Positions 43,803 through 53,144 of a stretch of DNA of 64,000 nucleotides are shown one piece after another (within the stretch, counting starts at the first letter, position 1; every line of letters starts with the position of its first letter). The notes under the pieces were generated by a model, which searched no databases, was not told the origin of the DNA, and was given only the letters and a program-made list of their open reading frames with translations. Both the position numbers and the translations under genes were made by a program. Source of the stretch: Dinoroseobacter sp. (GTDB lineage: Bacteria > Pseudomonadota > Alphaproteobacteria > Rhodobacterales > Rhodobacteraceae); the NCBI GenBank assembly GCA_017643385.1, contig JAEPNN010000001.1:434001-498000 (forward strand), in the 5' to 3' direction.

Positions 43803-46592
43803 TCATTCTCCGACCCCCTGACCTTGAAGTGCAGGGAATGCGGGTTGCGCTTCTTCAGGCGCTGCGACTTTTTCCACACGGACGCGCAAGTCAAACCACG
43901 CCGCTTGTCCTGTAACCGGATCGGAATTGGAATATCGCATTCCGTCCTCTTTGGGCGGAAGCAGATCGGAAATCAGATGGTTCAGCAGGAAGCCTTTGGT
44001 GGACTCTGGCGCATCATCATCAAGCGCCCAAGCCCCTTTGCGCTTCCCGATCGCGTTCCACGTCCACACGGTGTTCGCATTCAAAGCCGCCATATGTGCC
44101 ACAGGCACTGTGATGGCCCCATGAGGGGAGCTTACCTTGGCCCAATCTCCGTCCTCGAACCCACTGGCTTCCCAAACATCGGTGGGCACATAAAGCGGGT
44201 TGCGTCCGTGGATTTGCCGCAGCCAGGCGTTCTGTGAACCCCAGGAATGATACATTGCCATGGGTCGTTGTGTCAGCGCGTGCAGCGGATAAGCATCATC
44301 ATTGACGTCTTCACCAAAGGGGGCATACCAAATCGGCAGCGGATCCATCGCCTGTTTCAAACGCTCGCGCAAATGATCTGGCGGTTGGATGTCGCCGAGC
44401 CCTTCTGCTGCCGCCTGCATCCGTCGCATCGGCTCAACATAGATGGTGAAAAGATAGGGTTGAACAGAATCGTATAAGCCCTTCTCAACCGCCCAGTTCT
44501 GGTAGTCCATGTTCCAGGGTTTGTAGAACGCAGCATTGTCTGGGACATGCTCAATCCAGAACCCGCCATTCTCGATATAGGCGTCGATCTGGTCCGGGTT
44601 CACATCGCCGCGTCCTGCACCTGATCCATCAGGGTTACGGAAACCTGCAAGGGGGCCGACGCCGGGGCGCCGGATGTGATTGGTGATGTAGTCGCCGTAA
44701 TCTGCGTATTTCTGCGTGCCGTCTTCGTTGACAAACCCCGGAAGGTTCAGCATCGCGCCCAGTTCACACAGGACGGACTGGAAACCCCTCACATCGCGAT
44801 CTGGCTCGATTACAGGCCAGCGAATAGCATCCGCAACGGCGTCGGCCTCGCAAATTGGACGGTCTAGAAGTGAGATGCAGTCATGACGTTCCAGGTAGGT
44901 CGTGTCAGGAAGCACGAGATCAGCATAGGCCACCATTTCGGAGGAATAGGCGTCCGAGTAGATAATTTTGGGGATCACGTAGTCCCCGTTCTCATCTTCG
45001 TCTGTCAGCATCTTCATGGTGCCGGCGGTGTTCATGGACGAGTTCCATGCCATGTTCGCCATGTACATAAACAGCGTATCGACCTTGTAGGGATCGCCTG
45101 CATGCGCGTTCGAGATCACCGTGTGCATCAAGCCATGGGCTGAAAGGGGGTTTTCCCAGGAAAAGGCTTTGTCGATACGGATTGGGTTCCCATCTTCGTC
45201 CAGCGCAAGATCTGATGGGCCTTGGGGATACCCAAGATGCGGACCGTCAAGCGGTGCCCCGGGTGTAACTTTCGAATGCGGTTTGGGGTGAGCCGTCGAA
45301 GGCTTGGGGTATGGTGGCTTGAACCGGAAGCCGCCCGGGGTTTCGACAGCGCCCAAGATCAACTGCAGCATATGTAGTGCGCGGCAGGTCTGGAAGCCGT
45401 TCGAATGCGCAGATATGCCTCGCATCGAATGAAACGCGACTGGGCGCCCAGTCATTTTCGTATGCTTGCGTCCTCGGAAATCGGTCCATTCCTGTTCGAT
45501 TTCTATCGCTTCATCGAAGGCAACGCGTGCAATTTCAGCCGCGATTGCGCGAATACGCGCCGCAGAGATCCCGACCTTCTCGGCCACATTCTCTGGCGCA
45601 TATTGCTCGTCCAGATACCGCTCCAGCATGAAATGGAACACCGGCTTGTGCGTCACGCCCGCGTTCCGCCAGCCATTAACCAAATCGGGAGCGATATCCG
45701 CTTTGTCATAGCACCGAGGCCGCTTCTCGTTGCGGTCCATGACCAGTTCGCGGCCTTCGTCATCTCGTAGGATCAGTCCGAATTCGTCGCTTTCGGGATC
45801 GCAATCCACCAGACATGCCGCATTGGTGAAGTTGGCAAGATATTCGAAGTCGACCTTTCCGGCTTTCAAAAGCAGGTGGACCAGCGACAGGATAAATAGT
45901 CCGTCGGTCCCTGGTGTGATCCCGACCCATTCGTCCGCCACGGCGTTGTAGCCGGTCCTTATAGGGTTCACGCCAATAACTTTGGCCCCACGTTTTTTCA
46001 GCTTGCCCAGACCCATCTTGATCGGATTGCTGTCATGGTCTTCGGCGACCCCGAACAACATGAACAACTTGGTGCGATCCCAGTCTGGTTGGCCGAATTC
46101 CCAGAAAGCACCGCCCATTGTGTAAATGCCCGCAGCGGCCATATTTACCGAGCAGAACCCGCCATGGGCCGCATAGTTAGGTGTTCCAAAGGACTGTGCC
46201 CAGAAACTCGTGAAGCTTTGCGACTGATCTCGCCCGGTGAAGAATGCAAGCTTCTGAGGGTCTTGGCGCAGAGGCTCCAGCCAGTCCTTTGCGATCTTTA
46301 GGGCTTCGTCCCAGGAAATCTCTTCAAATTTGCCTTCGCCGCGTTTGCCGACCCGTTTCAGCGGTGATTTTAATCGGGAGGGAGCGGTAACCTGCATGAT
46401 GCCGGCGCTGCCCTTGGCGCACAAAACGCCCTGGTTCACAGGGTGGTCCTTGTTGCCCTCGATGTAGGCGACTTTTCCGTCTTTGAGATGCACGTTAATC
46501 CCGCAGCGGCAGGCGCACATGTAGCAAGTGGTTTTTCGAACCTCGTCTGAGACACGCGGGCTCAAATTTAGTTTTGGTTCTCCCACGCGCAT
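43803..46592 (-). CDS. soeA: Cytoplasmic sulfite dehydrogenase molybdopterin subunit SoeA
   Basis: Oxidises sulfite to sulfate in the cytoplasm, feeding the quinone pool. 929 residues of the DMSO reductase family. The N-terminal [4Fe-4S] site is CYMCACRCG at residues 23-31 plus GVLCAKG. No twin-arginine signal is present, unlike DmsA or PsrA, and this with the DmsB/DmsC partners points to SoeA. The ATG at 46592 sits almost on GGGAGGA, so GTG 46586 with better spacing may be the true start. Sulfite would arise from taurine or other sulfonates, a common roseobacter diet. Other DMSO reductase family functions are possible. Confidence 0.82.
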   Translation of the reverse strand: MRVGEPKLNLSPRVSDEVRKTTCYMCACRCGINVHLKDGKVAYIEGNKDHPVNQGVLCAKGSAGIMQVTAPSRLKSPLKRVGKRGEGKFEEISWDEALKIAKDWLEPLRQDPQKLAFFTGRDQSQSFTSFWAQSFGTPNYAAHGGFCSVNMAAAGIYTMGGAFWEFGQPDWDRTKLFMLFGVAEDHDSNPIKMGLGKLKKRGAKVIGVNPIRTGYNAVADEWVGITPGTDGLFILSLVHLLLKAGKVDFEYLANFTNAACLVDCDPESDEFGLILRDDEGRELVMDRNEKRPRCYDKADIAPDLVNGWRNAGVTHKPVFHFMLERYLDEQYAPENVAEKVGISAARIRAIAAEIARVAFDEAIEIEQEWTDFRGRKHTKMTGRPVAFHSMRGISAHSNGFQTCRALHMLQLILGAVETPGGFRFKPPYPKPSTAHPKPHSKVTPGAPLDGPHLGYPQGPSDLALDEDGNPIRIDKAFSWENPLSAHGLMHTVISNAHAGDPYKVDTLFMYMANMAWNSSMNTAGTMKMLTDEDENGDYVIPKIIYSDAYSSEMVAYADLVLPDTTYLERHDCISLLDRPICEADAVADAIRWPVIEPDRDVRGFQSVLCELGAMLNLPGFVNEDGTQKYADYGDYITNHIRRPGVGPLAGFRNPDGSGAGRGDVNPDQIDAYIENGGFWIEHVPDNAAFYKPWNMDYQNWAVEKGLYDSVQPYLFTIYVEPMRRMQAAAEGLGDIQPPDHLRERLKQAMDPLPIWYAPFGEDVNDDAYPLHALTQRPMAMYHSWGSQNAWLRQIHGRNPLYVPTDVWEASGFEDGDWAKVSSPHGAITVPVAHMAALNANTVWTWNAIGKRKGAWALDDDAPESTKGFLLNHLISDLLPPKEDGMRYSNSDPVTGQAAWFDLRVRVEKVAAPEEAQPAFPALQGQGVGE

Positions 46593-46755
46593 TCCTCCCA
46601 GTTTGATCGGTGCGTGTCTTATTGGGGCTAGCCAAAGCTGACGCAAGGCTTTGATCGCACTGGTATCAAGGAAGCGGTGATTTTGGCCTCATGGCAGTCT
46701 CAAAATTGGCCTTATCGCTTCAAGACTTCGATTTATGGGTCGCTAACTTGCGCGG

Positions 46756-46791
46756 CATGTCGGTCTTGGCGCCGCAACGTACACCGACATG
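46756..46791. repeat. 9-bp inverted repeat between soeA and sdaA
   Basis: CATGTCGGT (46756-46764) and ACCGACATG (46783-46791) are exact inverted copies 18 bases apart. They lie in the divergent intergenic region, 39 bp before the sdaA start. It could be a two-half-site operator (half-sites about 27 bp centre to centre) or a leader hairpin. No T-run follows. Confidence 0.45.
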
Positions 46792-46829
46792 TGGGACGTG
46801 GGCCCATTCGTGACAGGAAGGCGCATCTG

Positions 46830-48245
46830 ATGTTTCTGAGCATTTTTGACATCTTCAAAATCGGTATTGGGCCGTCTTCGTCCCATACCATGGGCCCCAT
46901 GACCGCAGCTGCTCTCTTTCTTGATGATTTGCGCGGAGGACGGGATAAAGAACCTGGCGCGGGAGAGCTTGCAGCCTTAGGCGCCTCGCTCCATGGTTCT
47001 CTTGCATTCACGGGCAAAGGCCACGCTACCGATCGTGCGGTGGTACTTGGCTTGATGGGATACCTGCCAAATACCCTTGATCCTGACAAAGCAGAAACAG
47101 AAGAGGCTAACGTGCGCGCGCGGGGAACCGTCTGCCCTGAAGGTCTGCCCGAGCTGGCCTTTCGTCCGGATGACGATCTCATTTTTGATTATGATAATGC
47201 GCTTCCGGGACATGCGAACGGCATGAAATTGCGCGCATTTGATCTGAAAGGGAACCTCTACCTGGAGGAAACCTATTACTCCATCGGTGGGGGTTTCGTG
47301 ATGACTGCCGCCGAACTTGAGGCGCGCGACAATGGTGGGGCGGAAGATTTTCACGCGGAGAAACAGCAGGCTGGTTTCCCTTATCCCTTCGGATCGGCAG
47401 CCGAGATGCTGCAGATGGGGCGCAAATCTGGCAAAACTATTGCCCAGATGAAGTGGGAAAATGAGCGTGCCTTGATGCCTGAGCATGACTTGCGTGAAGG
47501 CATAAATGACATCCGATCCGCCATGTTCAATTGTATCGATCGCGGGCTTCGCATGGACGGCGAACTGCCCGGCGGCTTGCGGGTGAAGCGTCGGGCCAAA
47601 AAGATACACGAAAGCCTGAAGGCTGAGGAGGGGCGCAACCTTGCTCAACCCCACGTCGCTAATGACTGGATGAGTGTCTATGCGATGGCCGTAAATGAGG
47701 AGAACGCAGCAGGCGGACGTGTCGTGACCTCACCGACCAACGGGGCGGCCGGGGTCGTACCTGCTGTGCTGCGTTATTATCGCGACCATTGCATCGGGGC
47801 GCATGAAGAAGGCTTGCGGCGCTTCCTTTTAACTGCTGCGGCGATTGGCGGGCTGATCAAGCACAACGCATCTATTTCTGGGGCTGAGGTCGGCTGTCAG
47901 GGCGAAGTTGGTTCGGCCGCGTCCATGGCAGCTGCTGGGCTTTGCGCAGCGCTTGGCGGAACAAATGAGCAGGTCGAGAATGCCGCCGAGATTGCGCTGG
48001 AACATCATCTGGGAATGACTTGTGACCCGGTCGCCGGACTGGTTCAGGTGCCTTGTATTGAGCGCAATGGTCTTGGTGCCATCAAAGCCGTTTCTGCAGC
48101 GTCTTTGTCGTTGCGCGGGGACGGGACGCATTTCATGCCGCTGGACAATTGCATCGAGACCATGCGTCAAACTGGTGTCGATATGAATGAGCGATACAAA
48201 GAAACATCGCTAGGCGGGCTGGCGGTCAATCTGCCAGAGTGTTGA
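46830..48245 (+). CDS. sdaA: L-serine ammonia-lyase (serine dehydratase)
   Basis: Iron-sulfur enzyme that deaminates L-serine to pyruvate. 471 residues from ATG 46830 behind AGGAAGG, giving the expected [20 protein letters not shown] start; upstream in-frame sequence is not protein-like. Single-chain type with the beta domain first. Cluster cysteines lie in [20 protein letters not shown] and [14 protein letters not shown]. Divergent from soeA. Confidence 0.95.
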   Translation: MFLSIFDIFKIGIGPSSSHTMGPMTAAALFLDDLRGGRDKEPGAGELAALGASLHGSLAFTGKGHATDRAVVLGLMGYLPNTLDPDKAETEEANVRARGTVCPEGLPELAFRPDDDLIFDYDNALPGHANGMKLRAFDLKGNLYLEETYYSIGGGFVMTAAELEARDNGGAEDFHAEKQQAGFPYPFGSAAEMLQMGRKSGKTIAQMKWENERALMPEHDLREGINDIRSAMFNCIDRGLRMDGELPGGLRVKRRAKKIHESLKAEEGRNLAQPHVANDWMSVYAMAVNEENAAGGRVVTSPTNGAAGVVPAVLRYYRDHCIGAHEEGLRRFLLTAAAIGGLIKHNASISGAEVGCQGEVGSAASMAAAGLCAALGGTNEQVENAAEIALEHHLGMTCDPVAGLVQVPCIERNGLGAIKAVSAASLSLRGDGTHFMPLDNCIETMRQTGVDMNERYKETSLGGLAVNLPEC

Positions 48246-48263
48246 GGCGGGCAGATGTCGTCC

Positions 48264-49211
48264 TCAGGTAAGTAGTTCTTTGACAGCGCTCGCCAATCTA
48301 TCAGCGTCGAATGGTTGCGGCGTAGCGAATTCTCCAGCATCCAGCCATTTGCGCCAGACTTTTAGTGGCGGTGGTGGACGGTCTGATGTGATCATCGAGC
48401 GCAGTCGAATGGTTCCAGTTACACCGTCAAGTCGATTGCCGATATGGAGTGATTTCGGAGCGACTTGGTTTTTGTGCTCTGCTTCGCGCTTACATGGCGA
48501 AAAATTCGTAAGAAACACCAGTTTTTTGTCATGCCATCCTAGGAGAAGCCGGAGCTTGATCTCGCTTTCAAGTTCGCACACTGGGTTTATGTTAACGGCT
48601 GTACCCTTGACCATTGTCTTATCGCTTCTTGCGAGACTGAGCCTCCGCTGCTCAGCACCAAGAGACACAACGACCTGATAATGAGGGTATACCTCAAACA
48701 TGCTAGACAACTGAGTTGAGGGATTGGGTGAAAATGAGCCATCCAAGTAAATCGAAGCCGTCCGGCTAGTTGGCGGGACCCCGGTCCATCTTTCGCGCCT
48801 ATTGGGGTCTAGTGAATACAAAAGCCCAAGAGGCGTCAGTACCTCAAGGCCAAAGGACTTTGCTTGAACGACTAGACCCAAATCTGAGCTGAGAAGAATA
48901 GCGCCAGTAGACGAAGCTTTTTCAAGAAGGAATTCGTCAGAGCCAGCGCTTTTGTACTTCCCGGAGGTTGGATGAATGTCATTGCTCACCAAGACATCTT
49001 CCATCCAACCACTCAACCTCAAATTGACTACTGGTTGTGTTCGCCAATTCTTTGAGATCCTCGATAACCGCTGTTCAACCTCGCAAATAGCTAGGTGAGT
49101 TGTTGTCAGTTCAGTGCCATGTTGTCTTGCAAGGTCAATGGCAGCGCGCGACCATGAGTTCTCGACGAAGACTGAATTTAGTATCTGGTTGGCGTCTAAC
49201 AGAAGCTTCAT
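48264..49211 (-). CDS. PIN-domain protein with uncharacterised C-terminal domain
   Basis: 315 residues. Residues 1-~135 look like a PIN nuclease domain: MKLLLDAN with Asp6, ICEVE with Glu44, SAGSDEFLLEKA with Asp92 and LLSSDLGLV with Asp110, in the order needed for a metal site. Residues ~150-250 are beta-rich and lectin/LamG-like (ASIYLDGSF at the start, LRLLLGWHDKKLVFLTNF later). The C-terminal ~60 residues include KVWRKWLDAGEF. No antitoxin-sized gene is adjacent. The coding region is more AT-rich in places than its neighbours. Not a standard VapC; function unknown. Confidence 0.75.
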   Translation of the reverse strand: MKLLLDANQILNSVFVENSWSRAAIDLARQHGTELTTTHLAICEVEQRLSRISKNWRTQPVVNLRLSGWMEDVLVSNDIHPTSGKYKSAGSDEFLLEKASSTGAILLSSDLGLVVQAKSFGLEVLTPLGLLYSLDPNRRERWTGVPPTSRTASIYLDGSFSPNPSTQLSSMFEVYPHYQVVVSLGAEQRRLSLARSDKTMVKGTAVNINPVCELESEIKLRLLLGWHDKKLVFLTNFSPCKREAEHKNQVAPKSLHIGNRLDGVTGTIRLRSMITSDRPPPPLKVWRKWLDAGEFATPQPFDADRLASAVKELLT

Positions 49212-49229
49212 TGAACTATCGGAACTCGT

Positions 49230-51755
49230 TCATTCCTGTCCCCGGAGAATCTGCCCGGGACGCGCCGCGAGTGGCCTCCATGCGAATGCAAGTCCCGCCA
49301 GCAGTGTTGCAAGCGCGCCGCCAATCACGATCGCAATCGCACTGAAGGGTTCAAATGTGTAAGTTGTATCCATCACGAAGACCATCACAGAATATCCCGC
49401 CAGCCCACCGGCGATGATCGCAACACCGCCTGCTGCTGCCCCAAGGATCGCCGAGCGCATTGCAAAGCTTGCCAGAATGCGTCCGCGTGCGGCGCCCACT
49501 GTTTTCAAAACAGCGGCTTCAAAAACGCGGCTGCGCTCTCCTGCAGCGGCGGCACCTATCAATACGACAAAGCCTGTGATCAATGTTGCTGCGGCCCCGT
49601 AGCTCGTTGCGGCCGCTAACCCGGCCAATGCTTCGGTTACCCTGTCAATTGCGTCGCGTACGCGGATGGCGGTGATATTCGGAGCGTCTGCAGCCACGTC
49701 GCGCAAAATCTCAGCCTCTGCGTCTTCTTCTGCATAGACTGTCGCGATATGCGTGTGTGGCGCACCAGCCAAAGCGCTCGGGTTCATCGTCAGAATGAAG
49801 CCGATCTCCGCGGTCGAAAAGTCCACTTCGCGGAAGCTGGTGATTTCGCCGGTGATGTCGCGCCCAAGTATGTTGATGGTTAACTCGTCACCAAGATCCA
49901 GACCCATCTCCATTGCCTCCTCGGCGGCGAAGCTGATCTGTGGCGGACCAACATAGTCTTCTGGCCACCATTCTCCGGCGGTGATCGTCGTGTTCTCAGT
50001 CGGACGTTGGGAATAGGTGACGCCGCGGTCTCCTTGAAGAACCCAGTGTTCCCCCGCGACCTCACGCGCAGGCTTCCCATTGATGCGTGTAATAATGCCA
50101 CGAAGCATTGGTGCGCTATCCACGCGGCTGACTTGTGGATCCCCTTTCACACGCTCCAGGAATGCGGGTAACTGCGCGTTTTGGATGTCTACGAAAAAGT
50201 AACTCGGCGCGACATCCGGTAGGTCTCGCTCAATTGCGCTTCGCAAATTGCTGTCGATCTGACCGACACTTGCCAGAACTGCCAACCCAAGGCCCAACGA
50301 CAACACGACGCTTGTTGCTTCACCGCCTGGTCCCCCGACAGCCCCTAATGCGAGGCGCAGGGCGGTGTGGCCGCGAACGGCCTTCGCCCGAGACAGTCGG
50401 CGCGCTATCCGACGCACCAACCATGCTGAAAGCGATAGCAGTCCCAGTGACGTAAGAATGCCGCCCGCGGCGCCAAGCGTCAGTTGCCATACGCCTGAAA
50501 ACCAAACTGCAAGGCCCAGTAGTACCCCAAATGCGATCAGAATAGCTGCGATATATGGCAAACGCGGGATAGCGCGGACCGGGCCGGATGCATCGCGGAA
50601 CAGAGCAGCGGCGCGCACTTGTTCTGTTCGAGCCAACGGCCAAAGTGTGAACACGAGCGCGGTTAATGCCCCATAAAGCGCAGCTTCAATGAGCGGCGCT
50701 GTGTGAAGGCCAAACGCGGCCGGGATCGGAAGCCGGGCTTCGATAATTGGTGCAAACAAGATCGGCAGTAGAGCGCCCAGTATCAAACCCAGCGCAATGC
50801 CGATGGCAGATAGAATACCGATCTGTATGAGATAAGCCGTGAAGATCGTGCGTCCTTCTGCGCCAAGCGTCTTCAGGGTCGCGATAACACCCGTTTTGGC
50901 GTCCAGATAAGACCGCACGGCTGCAGACACACCGACACCGCCTACGGCGAGACCTGCAAGACCCACCAAAACCAGAAACGCGCCAATGCGGTCGACAAAC
51001 TCTGAAAGGCCCGGGGCACCGTTTCTGCTGTCGCGCCAACGCAGACCGGATTCTGCGAATTGCGCTTCGGCCTCTGCGCGTATCATGTCAAGGTCCGCGC
51101 CGTTCGGCAAAGCCATCCGATAGGCGCTGTCAAAAAGCGTTCCCGGCTCCAACAATGAGGAATTTGCTAAGTCTTTGGTCAAGACAAGCGATCGGGGGCC
51201 CAAGCCAAATCCACCCCCTGCGCTGTCAGGTTCACGCTCAAGCGAGGCCATCAAAACAAACTCTTGCGTGCCCAGTTTCAGAACATCCCCGATTTGCAGC
51301 GCAAGCCGATCGATCAGGACCCGCTGTGCCACAATGCCCGGCAGCCCATTTTTCCCGGCCAATGCGGTGGAGAGGGGAATTTGCGGGACCAGTTGCACAT
51401 CTCCGACCAGCGGATAAGCCGCATCAACGCCTTTCACCTGGGTCAGACCACGCTCGACCGCCCCATCACGCTCAACCACGGCCATTGAGCGAAAATCAAC
51501 GATTTCTGAGACGGCTTCGGATTGTGCCTCCATCCAGGCCCGTTCGTCAGCTTCGGCAAATCGATAGGTGAAGGCTATGGAGGCATCTCCCCCCAAAATC
51601 ACCGCGCCTTCACGGGCGAGGCCTTCTTGGATTGAAACCCGCACTGAGCCCACCGCGGCAATTGCAGCGACACCAAGCGCAAGGCAGGCAAGAAAAACAT
51701 AGAAGCCGTTTAATCCACCGCGCAATTCGCGGCGCGCGATATGCCAGGCGATCAT
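49230..51755 (-). CDS. FtsX-like ABC transporter permease (YbbP type)
   Basis: 841 residues with an N-terminal helix, a periplasmic MacB-like domain, a central run of membrane helices, a second periplasmic domain and a C-terminal FtsX core, the two-FtsX layout of YbbP. Its start overlaps the ATPase stop by 4 bp. The system also lies beside an arylesterase, the same association as ybbAP-tesA in E. coli, suggesting extraction or release of a lipid-like compound. Confidence 0.88.
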   Translation of the reverse strand: MIAWHIARRELRGGLNGFYVFLACLALGVAAIAAVGSVRVSIQEGLAREGAVILGGDASIAFTYRFAEADERAWMEAQSEAVSEIVDFRSMAVVERDGAVERGLTQVKGVDAAYPLVGDVQLVPQIPLSTALAGKNGLPGIVAQRVLIDRLALQIGDVLKLGTQEFVLMASLEREPDSAGGGFGLGPRSLVLTKDLANSSLLEPGTLFDSAYRMALPNGADLDMIRAEAEAQFAESGLRWRDSRNGAPGLSEFVDRIGAFLVLVGLAGLAVGGVGVSAAVRSYLDAKTGVIATLKTLGAEGRTIFTAYLIQIGILSAIGIALGLILGALLPILFAPIIEARLPIPAAFGLHTAPLIEAALYGALTALVFTLWPLARTEQVRAAALFRDASGPVRAIPRLPYIAAILIAFGVLLGLAVWFSGVWQLTLGAAGGILTSLGLLSLSAWLVRRIARRLSRAKAVRGHTALRLALGAVGGPGGEATSVVLSLGLGLAVLASVGQIDSNLRSAIERDLPDVAPSYFFVDIQNAQLPAFLERVKGDPQVSRVDSAPMLRGIITRINGKPAREVAGEHWVLQGDRGVTYSQRPTENTTITAGEWWPEDYVGPPQISFAAEEAMEMGLDLGDELTINILGRDITGEITSFREVDFSTAEIGFILTMNPSALAGAPHTHIATVYAEEDAEAEILRDVAADAPNITAIRVRDAIDRVTEALAGLAAATSYGAAATLITGFVVLIGAAAAGERSRVFEAAVLKTVGAARGRILASFAMRSAILGAAAGGVAIIAGGLAGYSVMVFVMDTTYTFEPFSAIAIVIGGALATLLAGLAFAWRPLAARPGQILRGQE

Positions 51756-52453
51756 TGCGCCGCCTCTGCTACCACCCGGTTATCTGATGCGACACGTCCG
51801 TCCTTCAAGGTGATAACCCGATCGCATCGTTCTGCCAGATCTGGGGCATGAGTGACCAGAACCAGTGTTGATCCATGACGATCTCGAAGACCAAAGAGCA
51901 TGTCCATTATCGCTTGCCCGTTTGATCCATCAAGGTTTCCTGTGGGTTCATCTGCGAGCAGGATATCGGGCCGGGGGGCCGCAGCACGCGCCAACGCGAC
52001 ACGCTGCTGCTCGCCGCCGGACATTTGACTCGGGTAATGGTGGATGCGACCACCCAAACCTACGCTCTCCAATTCTGCCTCCGCCCGGTCAAACGCATCT
52101 GAAGCACCGGCAAGTTCCAAAGGGGTGGCGACGTTTTCCAGCGCCGTCATTGTCGGAATAAGGTGGAAGGATTGGAAAACTACACCCATATGCCCCCTGC
52201 GGAAGCGCGCTAAAGCATCTTCGTCCATTGCCGTCAGGTCGTGGCCGAGCGCTTGAATGCTTCCTCCGGTGGCGCGTTCCAAACCGCCCATCAGCATAAG
52301 GAGTGACGACTTGCCCGAGCCCGACGGCCCAACCATCCCAACGGTCTCGCCTCGCGTGACCTTAAGTGAGATGTCGTGCAGGATATCAACACGACCGGCA
52401 TTGCCCATTAAGGACAGCTGGACATCAGACAGCGAAAGGACGGGGGCGGTCAT
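51752..52453 (-). CDS. ABC transporter ATP-binding protein (YbbA type)
   Basis: 233 residues from the ATG at 52453; the frame is open upstream but that part reads into the arylesterase. Walker A GPSGSGKSSL, signature MSGGEQQRVALARA, Walker B LLADEPTGNLD and the H-loop LVTHAPD are all intact. It belongs to the LolD/MacB family. Its start codon shares the CATG palindrome with the divergent arylesterase. Confidence 0.9.
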   Translation of the reverse strand: MTAPVLSLSDVQLSLMGNAGRVDILHDISLKVTRGETVGMVGPSGSGKSSLLMLMGGLERATGGSIQALGHDLTAMDEDALARFRRGHMGVVFQSFHLIPTMTALENVATPLELAGASDAFDRAEAELESVGLGGRIHHYPSQMSGGEQQRVALARAAAPRPDILLADEPTGNLDGSNGQAIMDMLFGLRDRHGSTLVLVTHAPDLAERCDRVITLKDGRVASDNRVVAEAAQ

Positions 52454-53141
52454 GCGTAGACTCCGGTCAAACTTAGCAAGGCTTACATATGGGGTGCGGA
52501 CAAAGGGCCTCAACCTTTTAAGTGCAGGAATTGCTGCGATAGCATTGGGTGCACCTGTGCAAGCCGAAACGGTGATTGCGGCGTTGGGTGATAGTCTGAC
52601 GCAGGGCTATGGGCTGGTGCAGGAACATGGCTTTGTTCCGCAATTAGAGGCATGGCTCATCGCTGAAGGCGAGGACGTGCGCTTGATTAATGCGGGAGTT
52701 TCCGGTGACACAACTGCAGGTGGCCTTGCTCGCGTGGACTGGACGTTGACCGACGATGTGGATGCCATGATCGTCGCGCTTGGCGGCAATGACCTATTAA
52801 GGGCGATCCCGCCCGAGGCCAGCCGTGCCAATCTCGACGGTATTCTGAAGGCCGCTTCAACCCGGAACATCCCGGTGCTTCTGATTGGGCTTTCAGCGCC
52901 TGGCAACTATGGACCAGATTACAAAACCGCTTTTGACGCGATCTACCCTGAATTGGCTGAAGAATACGGCGCGCTTTACGTCGAGAGTTTCTTAGGAGCT
53001 CTGCAAGCCGAGGCGGATCAGGGCGCTGCGCTACGCCAGTTTATGCAAAGCGACGGAATACATCCAAACGCAGACGGAGTTGAAAAGATCGTCGCGGCCT
53101 TGGGGCCTCAAGTGCGCGCTCTGATTGCGCAGGTAGAATAG
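52452..53141 (+). CDS. Exported SGNH arylesterase/lysophospholipase (TesA family)
   Basis: 229 residues. Ser block GDSLTQGYG, Gly block in NAGVSGDTTAGG, Asn block GGNDLLRAIPP and the catalytic Asp-x-x-His in SDGIHPNADG are present. A signal peptide ends near PVQAET. The start is taken at ATG 52452, whose codon overlaps that of the divergent ABC ATPase; a GTG at 52494 gives a more compact signal peptide and is a good alternative. Periplasmic thioesterase/esterase. Confidence 0.9.
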   Translation: MRRLRSNLARLTYGVRTKGLNLLSAGIAAIALGAPVQAETVIAALGDSLTQGYGLVQEHGFVPQLEAWLIAEGEDVRLINAGVSGDTTAGGLARVDWTLTDDVDAMIVALGGNDLLRAIPPEASRANLDGILKAASTRNIPVLLIGLSAPGNYGPDYKTAFDAIYPELAEEYGALYVESFLGALQAEADQGAALRQFMQSDGIHPNADGVEKIVAALGPQVRALIAQVE

Positions 53142-53144
53142 CGA

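Noticed and set aside
43803-46592. Interpretation as periplasmic DMSO reductase DmsA
   Set aside because: There is no twin-arginine signal, and the CYMCACRCG start and partner subunits fit cytoplasmic SoeA better.
48264-49211. PIN gene as a VapBC toxin
   Set aside because: Protein is much larger than VapC and no antitoxin-like gene lies next to it.
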